Assembly: GCA_018671775.1 (NCBI GenBank)
Contig: JABHGY010000126.1
Span: 1-46,316, forward strand
DNA: 46,316 bases
Direction of reading: 5' to 3'
From: Fidelibacterota bacterium
GTDB lineage: Bacteria; Fidelibacterota; Marinisomatia; Marinisomatales; UBA1611
A model generated the notes under the pieces. That model was given only the letters and a program-made list of their open reading frames with translations, was not told the DNA's origin and did not search any database. The position numbers and the translations under genes are program-made. Numbering within the stretch: position 1 is the first letter of the stretch; every line of letters begins with the position of its first letter. Of this stretch, positions 15,436 through 23,055 are shown in pieces.

Positions 15436-16239
15436 TCAGTTTTCCTTCGCTGGTAGTTTTAAATCACCCAATTCATAGAAGGAAAAAACTTCATCATCCA
15501 AAAATTGATTGGATTCAACAGGCGTCATTTTCCAACCAGAAGGGCAATTAGAGACTATTTCTATAAAGCTCGTCCCACCTTTTCCATCCAACTGATATTG
15601 AAATGCTTTTTGTATAGATTTTTTTGTTTTACGAACGGTCTTTGCAGAATGGACAGCTTGCCGGGTTACATAATAAGCACCAGGTAGGACAGAAATCATT
15701 TCCGCGATTTTTAAGGGGTGTCCCATTGTTTTGGTGTCTCGACCATTTGGTGATGTGGATGTAACAAATCCAGGCAAAGTTGTAGGAGCCATTTGTCCGC
15801 CCGTCATCCCATAGATACCATTATTCACAAAGATGATGACAATATTTTCACCTCGATTGATGGTGTGGATGGTCTCAGCCGTGCCAATCGCTGCTAAATC
15901 GCCATCCCCTTGATACGTAAATACGATTCGATCTGGCCGAACCCGTTTAATACCAGTTGCGACAGCCGTTGCGCGGCCATGAGCGGCTTCTTGCATATCA
16001 ATATCCATATATTGATATGCGAAAACAGAACATCCTACCGGTGCAACACCAATGGTTTCGCCCTGAATGTTTAATTCTTGGATGACTTCCATGATAAGTC
16101 GATGAACGACTGAATGTCCACACCCTGGGCAATAATGCAATTTGCAATCGATTAAGGTATCAGGCCGGGTCCAGACCTGCTTCATTTGATCAAGGTTTTC
16201 ACATTGAATGGGTAAATCTTTTTGAGAAGTGCCAGACAT
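15436..16239 (-). CDS. 2-oxoacid:ferredoxin oxidoreductase, beta (TPP-binding) subunit
   Basis: 267 residues. It binds thiamine diphosphate and a [4Fe-4S] cluster and decarboxylates the 2-oxoacid. Seen: HYCPGCGH (Cys37, Cys40), PVGCSV (Cys70) and SNCPSGW (Cys232) as cluster ligands, and the GDGD (111-114) to NN (139-140) TPP/Mg motif. Located two bases after the alpha gene. Substrate preference (2-oxoglutarate versus branched-chain 2-oxoacids) cannot be read from the sequence. The ptb-buk neighbours favour branched-chain or C4 substrates. Confidence 0.93.
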   Translation of the reverse strand: MSGTSQKDLPIQCENLDQMKQVWTRPDTLIDCKLHYCPGCGHSVVHRLIMEVIQELNIQGETIGVAPVGCSVFAYQYMDIDMQEAAHGRATAVATGIKRVRPDRIVFTYQGDGDLAAIGTAETIHTINRGENIVIIFVNNGIYGMTGGQMAPTTLPGFVTSTSPNGRDTKTMGHPLKIAEMISVLPGAYYVTRQAVHSAKTVRKTKKSIQKAFQYQLDGKGGTSFIEIVSNCPSGWKMTPVESNQFLDDEVFSFYELGDLKLPAKEN

Positions 16240-16241
16240 TA

Positions 16242-17306
16242 TTAGGGATTTTTTATGGATTTTAATTTTTCTACAATTTCTGATGGCTGTGGAATTACGC
16301 CACCCATTCTACCATAAAATTCAACAGGAATTTTCCCGTTAACGGCTAAACGCACATCTTCAAGCATTTGTCCTGCATTCATTTCAACCACAAGCATTTT
16401 TTTAGCATTTTGTGACGTAGCGATAATATAATCTGTTGGAAATGGGAAGAGCGTAATGGGGCGAATGAGCCCTACTTTTAATCCTGCTTCATTGGCGATT
16501 TCCATTGCTTTATGTGCAACGCGCGCAGCCAGACCAAACGCAACAATTACGATATCTGCATCATCCACATTTATCGTTTCATAACGCACTTCATTCTCTT
16601 GGATAGATTTATATTTTTTTTGTAGATGGATATTAATGTCTTCCATTTTTTCAGCTTCAATATGAAGAGATGTGATGACATGGCGCTCATGTCCTTTCTT
16701 TTTTCCCATCGTTGCCCAATGGGAATGATCTACTTTATTTTTTTCAATATCGTAATCAGGAAAAGATACGGGTTCCATCATTTGCCCTAAAGCGCCATCT
16801 GTTAATATGAGAACGGGCATTAAATATTGATCGGCTAAATCAAATCCTAGATAAACAAAGTCAGCCATTTCCTGGACACTTCCTGGCGCAAGAACGATCA
16901 TTTTATAATCGCCATGCCCACCTCCCTTAACCGCTTGAAAATAATCAGCCTGAGAAGGCTGGATAGTTCCAAGACCCGGACCACCACGAACAACATTGAC
17001 CAGAAGACATGGAAGTTCAGCGCAAGCAATATAAGAAACACCCTCTTGCATGAGGCTAAAACCGGGACTACTTGTGCTTGTCATGGTGCGGACACCTGTT
17101 CCAGCGGAACCATAAACCATATTGATGGCAGCCAATTCGCTTTCAGCTTGGAGAAAAGTCCCCCCTCGATTATTTAAATGAGTGGATAAATATTCCAATA
17201 ATTCTGATTGCGGTGTGATAGGATAGCCAAAATAACCTTTTAACCCCGCCCGAATAGCCGCCTCAGCTAGGGCTTCATTTCCTTTCATGAGAAATTTTTC
17301 ACTCAT
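16242..17306 (-). CDS. 2-oxoacid:ferredoxin oxidoreductase, alpha subunit (VorB/KorA-like)
   Basis: 354 residues. Domain I (GNEALAEAAIRAGLKGYFGYPITPQSE, then QAESELAAINMVYGSAGTGVRTMTSTSSPGFSLM) and the C-terminal domain (VAFGLAARVAHKAMEIANEAGLKVGLIRPITLFPFP) follow the usual order for the alpha chain without a fused gamma domain. By resemblance it is close to proteins named 3-methyl-2-oxobutanoate dehydrogenase subunit VorB, but KorA (2-oxoglutarate) is very similar. The start overlaps the ferredoxin stop by 4 bases. The stop leaves 2 bases before beta. Confidence 0.9.
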   Translation of the reverse strand: MSEKFLMKGNEALAEAAIRAGLKGYFGYPITPQSELLEYLSTHLNNRGGTFLQAESELAAINMVYGSAGTGVRTMTSTSSPGFSLMQEGVSYIACAELPCLLVNVVRGGPGLGTIQPSQADYFQAVKGGGHGDYKMIVLAPGSVQEMADFVYLGFDLADQYLMPVLILTDGALGQMMEPVSFPDYDIEKNKVDHSHWATMGKKKGHERHVITSLHIEAEKMEDINIHLQKKYKSIQENEVRYETINVDDADIVIVAFGLAARVAHKAMEIANEAGLKVGLIRPITLFPFPTDYIIATSQNAKKMLVVEMNAGQMLEDVRLAVNGKIPVEFYGRMGGVIPQPSEIVEKLKSIKNP

Positions 17307-17584
17307 TGGTTGACCTCAACCGTCATATTTTCTGTTACGTTTGAGATGACTGCAATCGGTTTTTTCTTTCCTTCGCGAAAAACGGTAATGATAGCTTCAG
17401 GACAAACTAAAGCACAATTGGTGCATCCAGTACAATTATCTTGAATCAGAACAGCATAGGGATATCCAGCACTATTGAGCGAGCTTGAAAGTTCTAAGGA
17501 ATCTTGAGGGCATTCTTCGACACAGAGATCGCATCCCTTGCAATTTTCTGTTTTTATTGTAATATGTCCTTTTATTTTTGCCAT
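17303..17584 (-). CDS. 2[4Fe-4S] ferredoxin, delta subunit of the oxoacid oxidoreductase
   Basis: 93 residues with two complete CxxCxxCxxxCP motifs: Cys15/18/21/25 and Cys51/54/57/61. It is the built-in electron acceptor of the 2-oxoacid oxidoreductase and first gene of the minus-strand operon, overlapping alpha by 4 bases. The basic extension after the second cluster (REGKKKP) may mediate docking; that is inference. Confidence 0.93.
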   Translation of the reverse strand: MAKIKGHITIKTENCKGCDLCVEECPQDSLELSSSLNSAGYPYAVLIQDNCTGCTNCALVCPEAIITVFREGKKKPIAVISNVTENMTVEVNQ

Positions 17585-17621
17585 AACGAAACCATAATGG
17601 ATAAGTTCATCTTATATTCTG

Positions 17622-17651
17622 AATTTACGCACAATTGGAGAGGCGTATCAA
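17622..17651 (-). promoter_or_regulatory. Candidate promoter of the oxoacid oxidoreductase operon
   Basis: On the minus strand TTGATA (17651-17646) and TAAATT (17627-17622) with 18-bp spacing, about 40 bases before the ferredoxin start. The match is moderate, and the tRNA-Arg gene just upstream is on the same strand, so read-through is also possible. Confidence 0.3.
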
Positions 17652-17680
17652 TTGTTATAAATTAAGATTTAGGGGGGAAG

Positions 17681-17754
17681 TACCCCGGACAGGACTCGAA
17701 CCTGTGACCCTCTGCTTAGAAGGCAGATGCTCTATCCAGCTGAGCTACCGGGGC
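17681..17754 (-). tRNA. tRNA-Arg (anticodon TCT)
   Basis: On the minus strand the 74-base gene folds as a cloverleaf. The acceptor is GCCCCGG / CCGGGGT with a terminal G-T pair and discriminator A. The D-arm begins TAGCTCAGCTGGATAGAGC, the anticodon stem TCTGC/GCAGA encloses loop CTTCTAA, and the T-arm contains GGTTCGAGTCC. The anticodon TCT reads AGA. The 3' CCA is not encoded. Only a short variable loop is present (class I). Confidence 0.95.
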
Positions 17755-17850
17755 ATAAAAAACAGGAAAAAATGAAGAAAAATTCCACAAATTAGCTTCA
17801 TAAATTTACCAAAATATTTTTATTGAATGACAAAAAAAAACAGTCAAAAA

Positions 17851-17872
17851 CTCTCCTCGAGCTCTCCTCGAG
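17851..17872. repeat. Tandem 11-bp direct repeat upstream of the repeat-protein promoter
   Basis: CTCTCCTCGAG occurs twice back to back (17851-17861 and 17862-17872), each copy ending in the palindrome CTCGAG. The second copy ends 7 bases before the -35 box. The period of 11 bp is one helical turn, as expected for a regulator binding the same face of DNA twice. Confidence 0.9.
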
Positions 17873-17879
17873 AAAATAC

Positions 17880-17909
17880 TTGACTTTATCAAAATTAATG
17901 CAGTACACT
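17880..17909 (+). promoter_or_regulatory. Sigma70-type promoter of the 75-residue repeat protein
   Basis: TTGACT at 17880-17885, 18-bp spacer, TACACT at 17904-17909, followed by a roughly 60-base leader. It is preceded directly by the tandem 11-bp repeats and followed by a 7-bp hairpin at 17920-17939 (GAGAGAA / TTCTCTC). The best promoter match I noticed in the window. Confidence 0.6.
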
Positions 17910-17976
17910 CTATTAAGGAGAGAGAATTGATTTTCTCTCGATAAACCACAAAAACGTAATAAAAGGGAGGTCTTAA

Positions 17977-18204
17977 ATGGCTGAAACAGTAAAACAAGTT
18001 GGCGTAAGCAAAGAAAAAGGATACTTATACTATCTCGGAAAAAATGGGAATGTATGGCGTTCTCAAATGGCTCGCGCTGGTAAAGGCGGTGGTAATGCAG
18101 AAGAAGTTGCAAAAGCTGGCGTTACACGTGAAAGCGGTTACCTTTACTATATTGATAAAAATGGAGATGTTTCCCGTTCGCCAATGGCTCGCGGTCGTAA
18201 ATAA
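17977..18204 (+). CDS. Small basic protein of two 32-residue repeats, function unknown
   Basis: 75 residues behind a very strong GGGAGG site. The protein is an internal duplication: residues 5-36 and 44-75 align without gaps with 19 of 32 identities. They share GYLYY, KNG, V, RS, MAR and a closing K, and are joined by a Gly-rich linker (GGGNAEE). Each unit looks like a beta-hairpin (YLYY strand, KNGN or KNGD turn, V.R strand) followed by a basic MAR.xK tail. No Cys, signal peptide or membrane segment is seen, and the net charge is basic, so nucleic-acid or acidic-partner binding is conceivable. The dedicated promoter, strong ribosome-binding site and tight terminator point to a highly expressed single-gene unit. 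I do not recognise a characterised family. Confidence 0.85.
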   Translation: MAETVKQVGVSKEKGYLYYLGKNGNVWRSQMARAGKGGGNAEEVAKAGVTRESGYLYYIDKNGDVSRSPMARGRK

Positions 18205-18219
18205 TAAATCCGTTAATCT

Positions 18220-18249
18220 AAAAAAGGCTCTCATTTGGGAGCCTTTTTT
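18220..18249 (+). terminator. Rho-independent terminator of the repeat-protein gene
   Basis: A-run, then GGCTCTC, loop ATTT, GGGAGCC and six T. The stem has one T-G pair, and it lies 15 bases after the stop codon. Confidence 0.88.
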
Positions 18250-18307
18250 ATTTATACTTTTAATTTAGCTTTGTATATTCCACGACTCAATAGAGCTTAG
18301 ATATTTT

Positions 18308-19039
18308 ATGAATCAAAAAATATTACTTATCATTGTCATGGTAATGGTTACAGTTCCCAAAATAAAAGGAGCAGATAACCCTTCACCTGAGGCACAATGG
18401 TTAAATAAAAATAAAACACTTGCTGTAAGCCAAGAAAGCAAGGAAGTTATTCCTGTGAAGGCGCTTCCGAATGGTTGGGTTTATAGAGATGAATTGCTTG
18501 CAAGTTGGGGTACAAATCTCCCTGCGGCGATTTCTATCATTCCGGATTCTACGATTCAGGTTGTTTATCAAGATGAAAGAAAAACAACAAAAGCGGGAAT
18601 TGTCTTACCGATTAAAAGAGCGTCTGTTACTTTCGATTACCCTGCGCGTCTTACTTTTGAACAAATTACACTGTCTTTCATAAATGTAGACTTTATTTAT
18701 AGTGCTACTAACAGTAGTGATTCACACTTTATCTTAGAAAAAATTACGAAAAAAATAAAACTGATAGATGAAGGGTTCCCAAAATTAACATCGGATGATA
18801 TTATTAAATTTAAAGTCCTCATGGAATATGGCACTCCAAAAGAATTTGATGGTGTTTGGCATACTTATGCCAATGATATATCTGGACTCAGAATTCGAAA
18901 ACTAGATGAAAGAACCCTTCAAATAGAAATGACAGGGTTAAAAATAAAAGGGCTGTTAGAAAAAGCCATTGATGATGTTTACAGTGAAGAGGGGATAGAA
19001 TATAAAAAGCGTTTAATGATGGATGGAATTGACCTCTAG
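18308..19039 (+). CDS. Exported protein of unknown function, partner of a BamA-like barrel
   Basis: 243 residues with an N-terminal signal peptide (KILLIIVMVMVTVPKIKGA) and no further membrane segments. The mature part mixes strands and short helices (IQVVYQDERK, RASVTFDYPARLTFEQITLSF, then a C-terminal LDERTLQIEMTGLKIKGLLEKAIDDV). No known domain is recognised. It ends 12 bases before a short Omp85-family gene, so the two are probably an operon and may work together in the periplasm or outer membrane. Confidence 0.65.
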   Translation: MNQKILLIIVMVMVTVPKIKGADNPSPEAQWLNKNKTLAVSQESKEVIPVKALPNGWVYRDELLASWGTNLPAAISIIPDSTIQVVYQDERKTTKAGIVLPIKRASVTFDYPARLTFEQITLSFINVDFIYSATNSSDSHFILEKITKKIKLIDEGFPKLTSDDIIKFKVLMEYGTPKEFDGVWHTYANDISGLRIRKLDERTLQIEMTGLKIKGLLEKAIDDVYSEEGIEYKKRLMMDGIDL

Positions 19040-19051
19040 GTTTTAATAAAG

Positions 19052-20335
19052 GTGATAAAATATTTTTATAACAGAAGGCCCGTTGGCCTTTTTTTATTTG
19101 CACTACATATATCTACAAATTTATGGGGTCAAATTGTTTCGGAAATCCAATTTATGGGTTTAAAAAAAACAAAACCATATATCGTCATGCGAGAAGTAGA
19201 GCAGACCAAAAATACACAATTAGATAGTGCGTTAGTTGTTGCAGACAGAGATCGCTTGGATAATTTAGGGCTTTTCAGTGAAATCAAATGGCAAATTGTC
19301 CCTTTAGAAGATGGTTCTGTTCGTTTACAATTTATGATAATTGAATCCTGGAATAACATGAAAGGGGCAATGCCTATGTATTCAGAAGAATACGGTTGGT
19401 CCGTTTCTGGTGGATATATTATAAAAAATTTTCGGGGTCGCAATCAAACCCTTAGTCTTGGCGGGAGTTTAGGCGGACAAAATACATACGGAATATCATT
19501 CTCTGATCCTTGGATTTTTGGGAATCATGTTTCTACAGAAATAGAGATTGGGAAAAGTATGAATAATCACTTATTCTTAGATTATAAAAAAAAAATAGCC
19601 TCATTGGGTATCTCTGTGGGGCGATATTATGGAAAATATATACGGGCGTCTTCTAAGATTGAATTTGAAAAAAAATCATTTGAAAACAATGCAAGTTTAA
19701 TATCGTACAAATACTTAAGTCTTATTGCTTCACTTGGATATGACTCTCGAGATATTTATTCCAACCCTAGCAAAGGTATTAAGGCAATAAATACGATTTA
19801 TTATCAAATTGACCATAGAAATGGACAAGAAAATCGTTTGGTATGGAATCAATCATTTAGTGTTTTTCATTCACTCATTCCAGGGGAAAAGAAGTTGGCC
19901 CTTGGATTAAATCTGGCGAATCAAATTAGCTTTGGCGATGATGAAGAGATTTGGTTGGATTATCTCGGTGGAAGTTATTCTGTAAGAGGATGGAAAATGC
20001 CCTCAAGAGAATTATACCAATCGGGCAATCAAAATTATCGGTTCGGGCATCACTGGCTACAAAGTTCAATTGAATTGAGACAAACAATCATTCCAAAATA
20101 TGCCACAAAATTTAAAAGTGAATTTGGTTTGGATTTGGGTTTATTTTTTGATGCTGGAATGAATGCAATGGAATTGAATCATTTATTAGAAAAAGATCCA
20201 TTATTGGGTATAGGCTTTGGAATTCGTATTCCTGCCCCCATGATGGGGATCCTTCGTTTAGATTATGGCTGGGCCTTTTATGAAGGAGAATTCATTGAAT
20301 CTTCCTTCCATTTAGCCATGGGACAACGCTTTTAA
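19052..20335 (+). CDS. BamA/TamA-family outer membrane protein with a short POTRA region
   Basis: 427 residues, probable GTG start. The signal peptide region ends LWGQ. It is followed by a single POTRA-like domain (IVSEIQFMGLKKTKPYIVMREVE, then DRDRLDNLGLFSEIKWQIV and LQFMIIE) and a C-terminal beta-barrel of about 300 residues ending in a terminal Phe (MGQRF), the usual beta-signal. BamA itself has five POTRA domains and about 800 residues, so this is a reduced Omp85 paralogue, perhaps for export or insertion of specific proteins. The SVRGWKMPSRELYQ segment resembles the conserved VRGY/F-R motif inside Omp85 barrels. Tail-to-tail overlap of 4 bases with plsY. Confidence 0.82.
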   Translation: MIKYFYNRRPVGLFLFALHISTNLWGQIVSEIQFMGLKKTKPYIVMREVEQTKNTQLDSALVVADRDRLDNLGLFSEIKWQIVPLEDGSVRLQFMIIESWNNMKGAMPMYSEEYGWSVSGGYIIKNFRGRNQTLSLGGSLGGQNTYGISFSDPWIFGNHVSTEIEIGKSMNNHLFLDYKKKIASLGISVGRYYGKYIRASSKIEFEKKSFENNASLISYKYLSLIASLGYDSRDIYSNPSKGIKAINTIYYQIDHRNGQENRLVWNQSFSVFHSLIPGEKKLALGLNLANQISFGDDEEIWLDYLGGSYSVRGWKMPSRELYQSGNQNYRFGHHWLQSSIELRQTIIPKYATKFKSEFGLDLGLFFDAGMNAMELNHLLEKDPLLGIGFGIRIPAPMMGILRLDYGWAFYEGEFIESSFHLAMGQRF

Positions 20336-20982
20336 TTTTTTTTAAAAATCATTACTCGATCAAATCGTGCTTCGGTTCCGTCTTTGAGTCTTGAAATATT
20401 ATGTCTATGAGTAAAAATCACAAACCACGGGATAAGTAGGCTAAAAACGAGTAAAGATAATGGCGGATTAATTGTATCAAAAAAAGGAAAGATTCCCAAA
20501 AGAATAATGGGAAGAGAAGTGGCAGCTAGGAGTGAACTTAGAGATACAAAACCTGTGGATATAAGCGTCATGATAAAAACAGCCAATGCCATGGGAAATG
20601 CAATAGGGAATAAACCAATCAAAACCCCAGCCAAAGTGCCAATCCCTTTTCCACCACGAAATTGAGCAAAAATAGAATAGGTATGCCCCAAAATTGCACC
20701 AATTCCACAAAGAATTTGAAGTGCACCTAAATCAGGAATAGCTTGAGATTCAAATCCAGCGACTGCGATCCATTTCACGGCTATCCAACCTTTAAGCCCA
20801 TCAATCAATAAAACAATAATTGCTGGCTTCCAACCCAGAACCCGATAGACATTTGTTGCGCCAGCGTTGCCACTGCCGTGTTCTCGAATATCAATTTGTT
20901 TGAGTAGTTTTCCCGCTAGAATACTTGTGGGGAATGAGCCTACTAAATAAGCACCAATAAACAATATCCACAAAATGGCCAT
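20332..20982 (-). CDS. plsY: Acyl-phosphate:glycerol-3-phosphate acyltransferase PlsY
   Basis: 216 residues, multi-pass inner-membrane enzyme of phospholipid synthesis that acylates glycerol-3-phosphate at position 1 using acyl-phosphate. Seen: GAYLVGSFPTS, DIREHGSGNAGATNVYRVLG, the FRGGKGIGTLAGVLIGL loop and IFTHRHNISRLKDGTE near the C-terminus. Length fits the family. Upstream on the same strand lies a DUF502 membrane protein 12 bases away. Confidence 0.97.
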   Translation of the reverse strand: MAILWILFIGAYLVGSFPTSILAGKLLKQIDIREHGSGNAGATNVYRVLGWKPAIIVLLIDGLKGWIAVKWIAVAGFESQAIPDLGALQILCGIGAILGHTYSIFAQFRGGKGIGTLAGVLIGLFPIAFPMALAVFIMTLISTGFVSLSSLLAATSLPIILLGIFPFFDTINPPLSLLVFSLLIPWFVIFTHRHNISRLKDGTEARFDRVMIFKKN

Positions 20983-20994
20983 ATGAATAACTAA

Positions 20995-21603
20995 CTATTT
21001 AGAATCAGGCAGGGGATTTTTTTCAGGGGCTAGCATGCCACCAGATATAATGGTTTTTAAACCTTCTTCCACCGTCATGCCCGTTGGAACCGTATCTTTG
21101 GCAGGAATCATTAGAAAAAAACCAGAAGTTGGATTCGGCGTTGTAGGAACAAATAAATGAAAATACGTTTCTCCATTTTCTGTATTTGATTTCCCAGAAA
21201 TGAAAGCCATTGTCCAAAGGTCTTTTCGCGGATACTGAATATAAACGGCACCTTGAAATGCATCAGACGCTTTGCCTGTAAATGTTTCTGTGATTTGTTT
21301 GAGCGTGCTATAAATTGTACTAACAAAGGGCACACGTTTTAGGATTTTTTCTCCCAGCGAAAATATTTTTTTACCAAGAAAATTAGTAACAATCACTCCA
21401 ATGAAATAAATCAGCACCAAGGTCAGTAGAATGCCAAGACCGGGGATTTGATCTAAACTGAATTTTTTGAGCATGGGTAGTGATATTTGGCTCAAAATAT
21501 CCAATAAGAATTTTAAAAGAATAAAAGTTAGGTAAAGGGGAATTAACGCCGCAATACCAGCAAATATTTTGGTTTTAAAACTTTGTAGTAATGTATGTGT
21601 CAT
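20995..21603 (-). CDS. DUF502 family membrane protein
   Basis: 202 residues with two membrane helices near the N-terminus (IFAGIAALIPLYLTFILLKFLL and LGILLTLVLIYFIGVIV). These are followed by the DUF502 hallmarks LKRVPFVSTIYSTLKQITETF and FHLFVPTTPNPTSGFFLMIP, and a GMTVEEGLKTIISGG C-terminus. The family is widespread, membrane-bound and of unknown function. In a same-strand cluster with ogt and plsY. Confidence 0.92.
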   Translation of the reverse strand: MTHTLLQSFKTKIFAGIAALIPLYLTFILLKFLLDILSQISLPMLKKFSLDQIPGLGILLTLVLIYFIGVIVTNFLGKKIFSLGEKILKRVPFVSTIYSTLKQITETFTGKASDAFQGAVYIQYPRKDLWTMAFISGKSNTENGETYFHLFVPTTPNPTSGFFLMIPAKDTVPTGMTVEEGLKTIISGGMLAPEKNPLPDSK

Positions 21604-21611
21604 ATCGGAAT

Positions 21612-22100
21612 TTATTGTCTTTCTAGCGTTAATAAAAATCTCTTTATCTCTAATCCGCCACCAAAACCACCTAATCCACCGTCATGTTTCAGAACTCTAT
21701 GGCAGGGAATCACAAGGGGAATTGGATTATTGGCATTGGCAGATCCAACGGCTCTCATCGCTTTTGGGTTCCCACATTTTTTTGCTATTTCCTTATAAGA
21801 AGCTGTTTGCCCAAAAGGGATTTTCGAAACTTCGAGCAAAGCCCGTTTAAAAAATGGGGGAGCTTTTAAATCGAGCGCCAGGGAAAAAGATTTTAACTCG
21901 CCTTTGAAATAAGCAATGATTTGGTTTTGGATTTCCTTAGCCGGAGTTTGGACGAAGTTTATTTCTTCCTTTGGATAATATTTTTTTAGGGAAGTTTCAA
22001 ATGGATATTCATTTTGGAAAAGAATGCGTCTAAGTCCAATTTCAGATTCGGCAATACCCAATGTTCCTATGGGAGAATCCATTTGAGATAAGTGTAACAT
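21612..22100 (-). CDS. ogt: Methylated-DNA--protein-cysteine methyltransferase
   Basis: 162 residues. Suicide DNA-repair protein that takes the methyl group from O6-methylguanine. The active-site PCHR with Cys133 is preceded by AMRAVGSANANNPIPLVI and the helix-turn-helix region FGQTASYKEIAKKCG, and followed by GGLGGFGGGLEIKRFLL. It lacks the Ada metal-binding or AraC parts. Located between DUF502 and EamA genes with gaps below 10 bases. Confidence 0.96.
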   Translation of the reverse strand: MLHLSQMDSPIGTLGIAESEIGLRRILFQNEYPFETSLKKYYPKEEINFVQTPAKEIQNQIIAYFKGELKSFSLALDLKAPPFFKRALLEVSKIPFGQTASYKEIAKKCGNPKAMRAVGSANANNPIPLVIPCHRVLKHDGGLGGFGGGLEIKRFLLTLERQ

Positions 22101-22107
22101 TTATGGT

Positions 22108-22998
22108 TTATGCGCCACGTTTTGAAGGAGCAAGCCAATGAATAAACACGGCACCCGCAATGACCATACCCGCGCCGACAATGGCTATGAATGTTAGGAC
22201 TTCGTCCAAGTAAATCCATCCCAGAACAGTTGCAATCACTGGCGGAAAAAAAGCCACATAAGATATTTGTGGCATGCTAAGGTGAGAGAATAGCCAAACA
22301 TAAATCAGCCAGGTAATGACGGTGCCAAAAATAGTGAGATAGACAATGGCGAATATATTAAAGGAGCTCCAAACCATAATCCTGTCTGATTCAAAAATCA
22401 TAGAGATGGACATGAGTAAAATGGCGGCGATGCTTTGGCTTACCACATTGAGTTGTACTGTAGATAAAAGGTGATGATGTTTTTTTAAATAAACATTGGG
22501 CCAAGCGGCGACTAAAACTGCGACTCCCAAAGCACTCACGCCTAGCACCACATTGTTTCCGCCCAATTCTTTTCCTTGGCTTAGCATCAGTAAAACACCA
22601 GCAGTCCCAAATAAAATTGTTCCCAATTTGCTCCAAGTGAGTTTTTCATTGATGAGCATAAAATGAGAAATGAACGTTATGACAAGGGGGAATCCAGCCC
22701 ATATAATGGCGGAGACGCTGGAGTAAACAAATTGAGTTGCCCAATAAGTGAGACTATAAGACACCACAAAATTAAGCAAGGCAAATTGGAGGTAAAGCGC
22801 CCAAGCTTCTTTTGACATAGGGAGTTTTTCTTTTCGATAAAAAAGCAAACCCCACAAAATAATAGATGCAAAAACAAAACGAATTGCTACGCCAAAAAAG
22901 GGAGGCGTTCCCTCGTTTAGACTCATTTTTAGTATAATCCAAGTGGTGCCCCAAATAGAGCAAAGGAGGATATAAAGAGATATGATTTTTAATTTCAT
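22108..22998 (-). CDS. EamA-family (DMT superfamily) transporter
   Basis: 296 residues from the ATG at 22998, chosen because the first helix begins there (MKLKIISLYILLCSIWGTTW). An upstream ATG at 23052 in frame would add 18 poorly hydrophobic residues and reach 3 bases from the divergent ABC gene. About ten hydrophobic helices in two EamA repeats are seen (WGTTWIILKM and, in the second half, YVAFFPPVIATVLGWIYLDEVLT). A metabolite exporter or permease; the substrate is unknown. Confidence 0.88.
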   Translation of the reverse strand: MKLKIISLYILLCSIWGTTWIILKMSLNEGTPPFFGVAIRFVFASIILWGLLFYRKEKLPMSKEAWALYLQFALLNFVVSYSLTYWATQFVYSSVSAIIWAGFPLVITFISHFMLINEKLTWSKLGTILFGTAGVLLMLSQGKELGGNNVVLGVSALGVAVLVAAWPNVYLKKHHHLLSTVQLNVVSQSIAAILLMSISMIFESDRIMVWSSFNIFAIVYLTIFGTVITWLIYVWLFSHLSMPQISYVAFFPPVIATVLGWIYLDEVLTFIAIVGAGMVIAGAVFIHWLAPSKRGA

Positions 22999-23055
22999 GA
23001 TAAGAATTAATGTTAAATTTAGCCTTACTTTCAAATCACAAAAAGAGCTCATTCA

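Noticed and set aside
17798-18112. Minus-strand ORFs over the repeat-protein promoter and gene
   Set aside because: They overlap a strong promoter, tandem repeats and a clearly better plus-strand gene; the translations look random.
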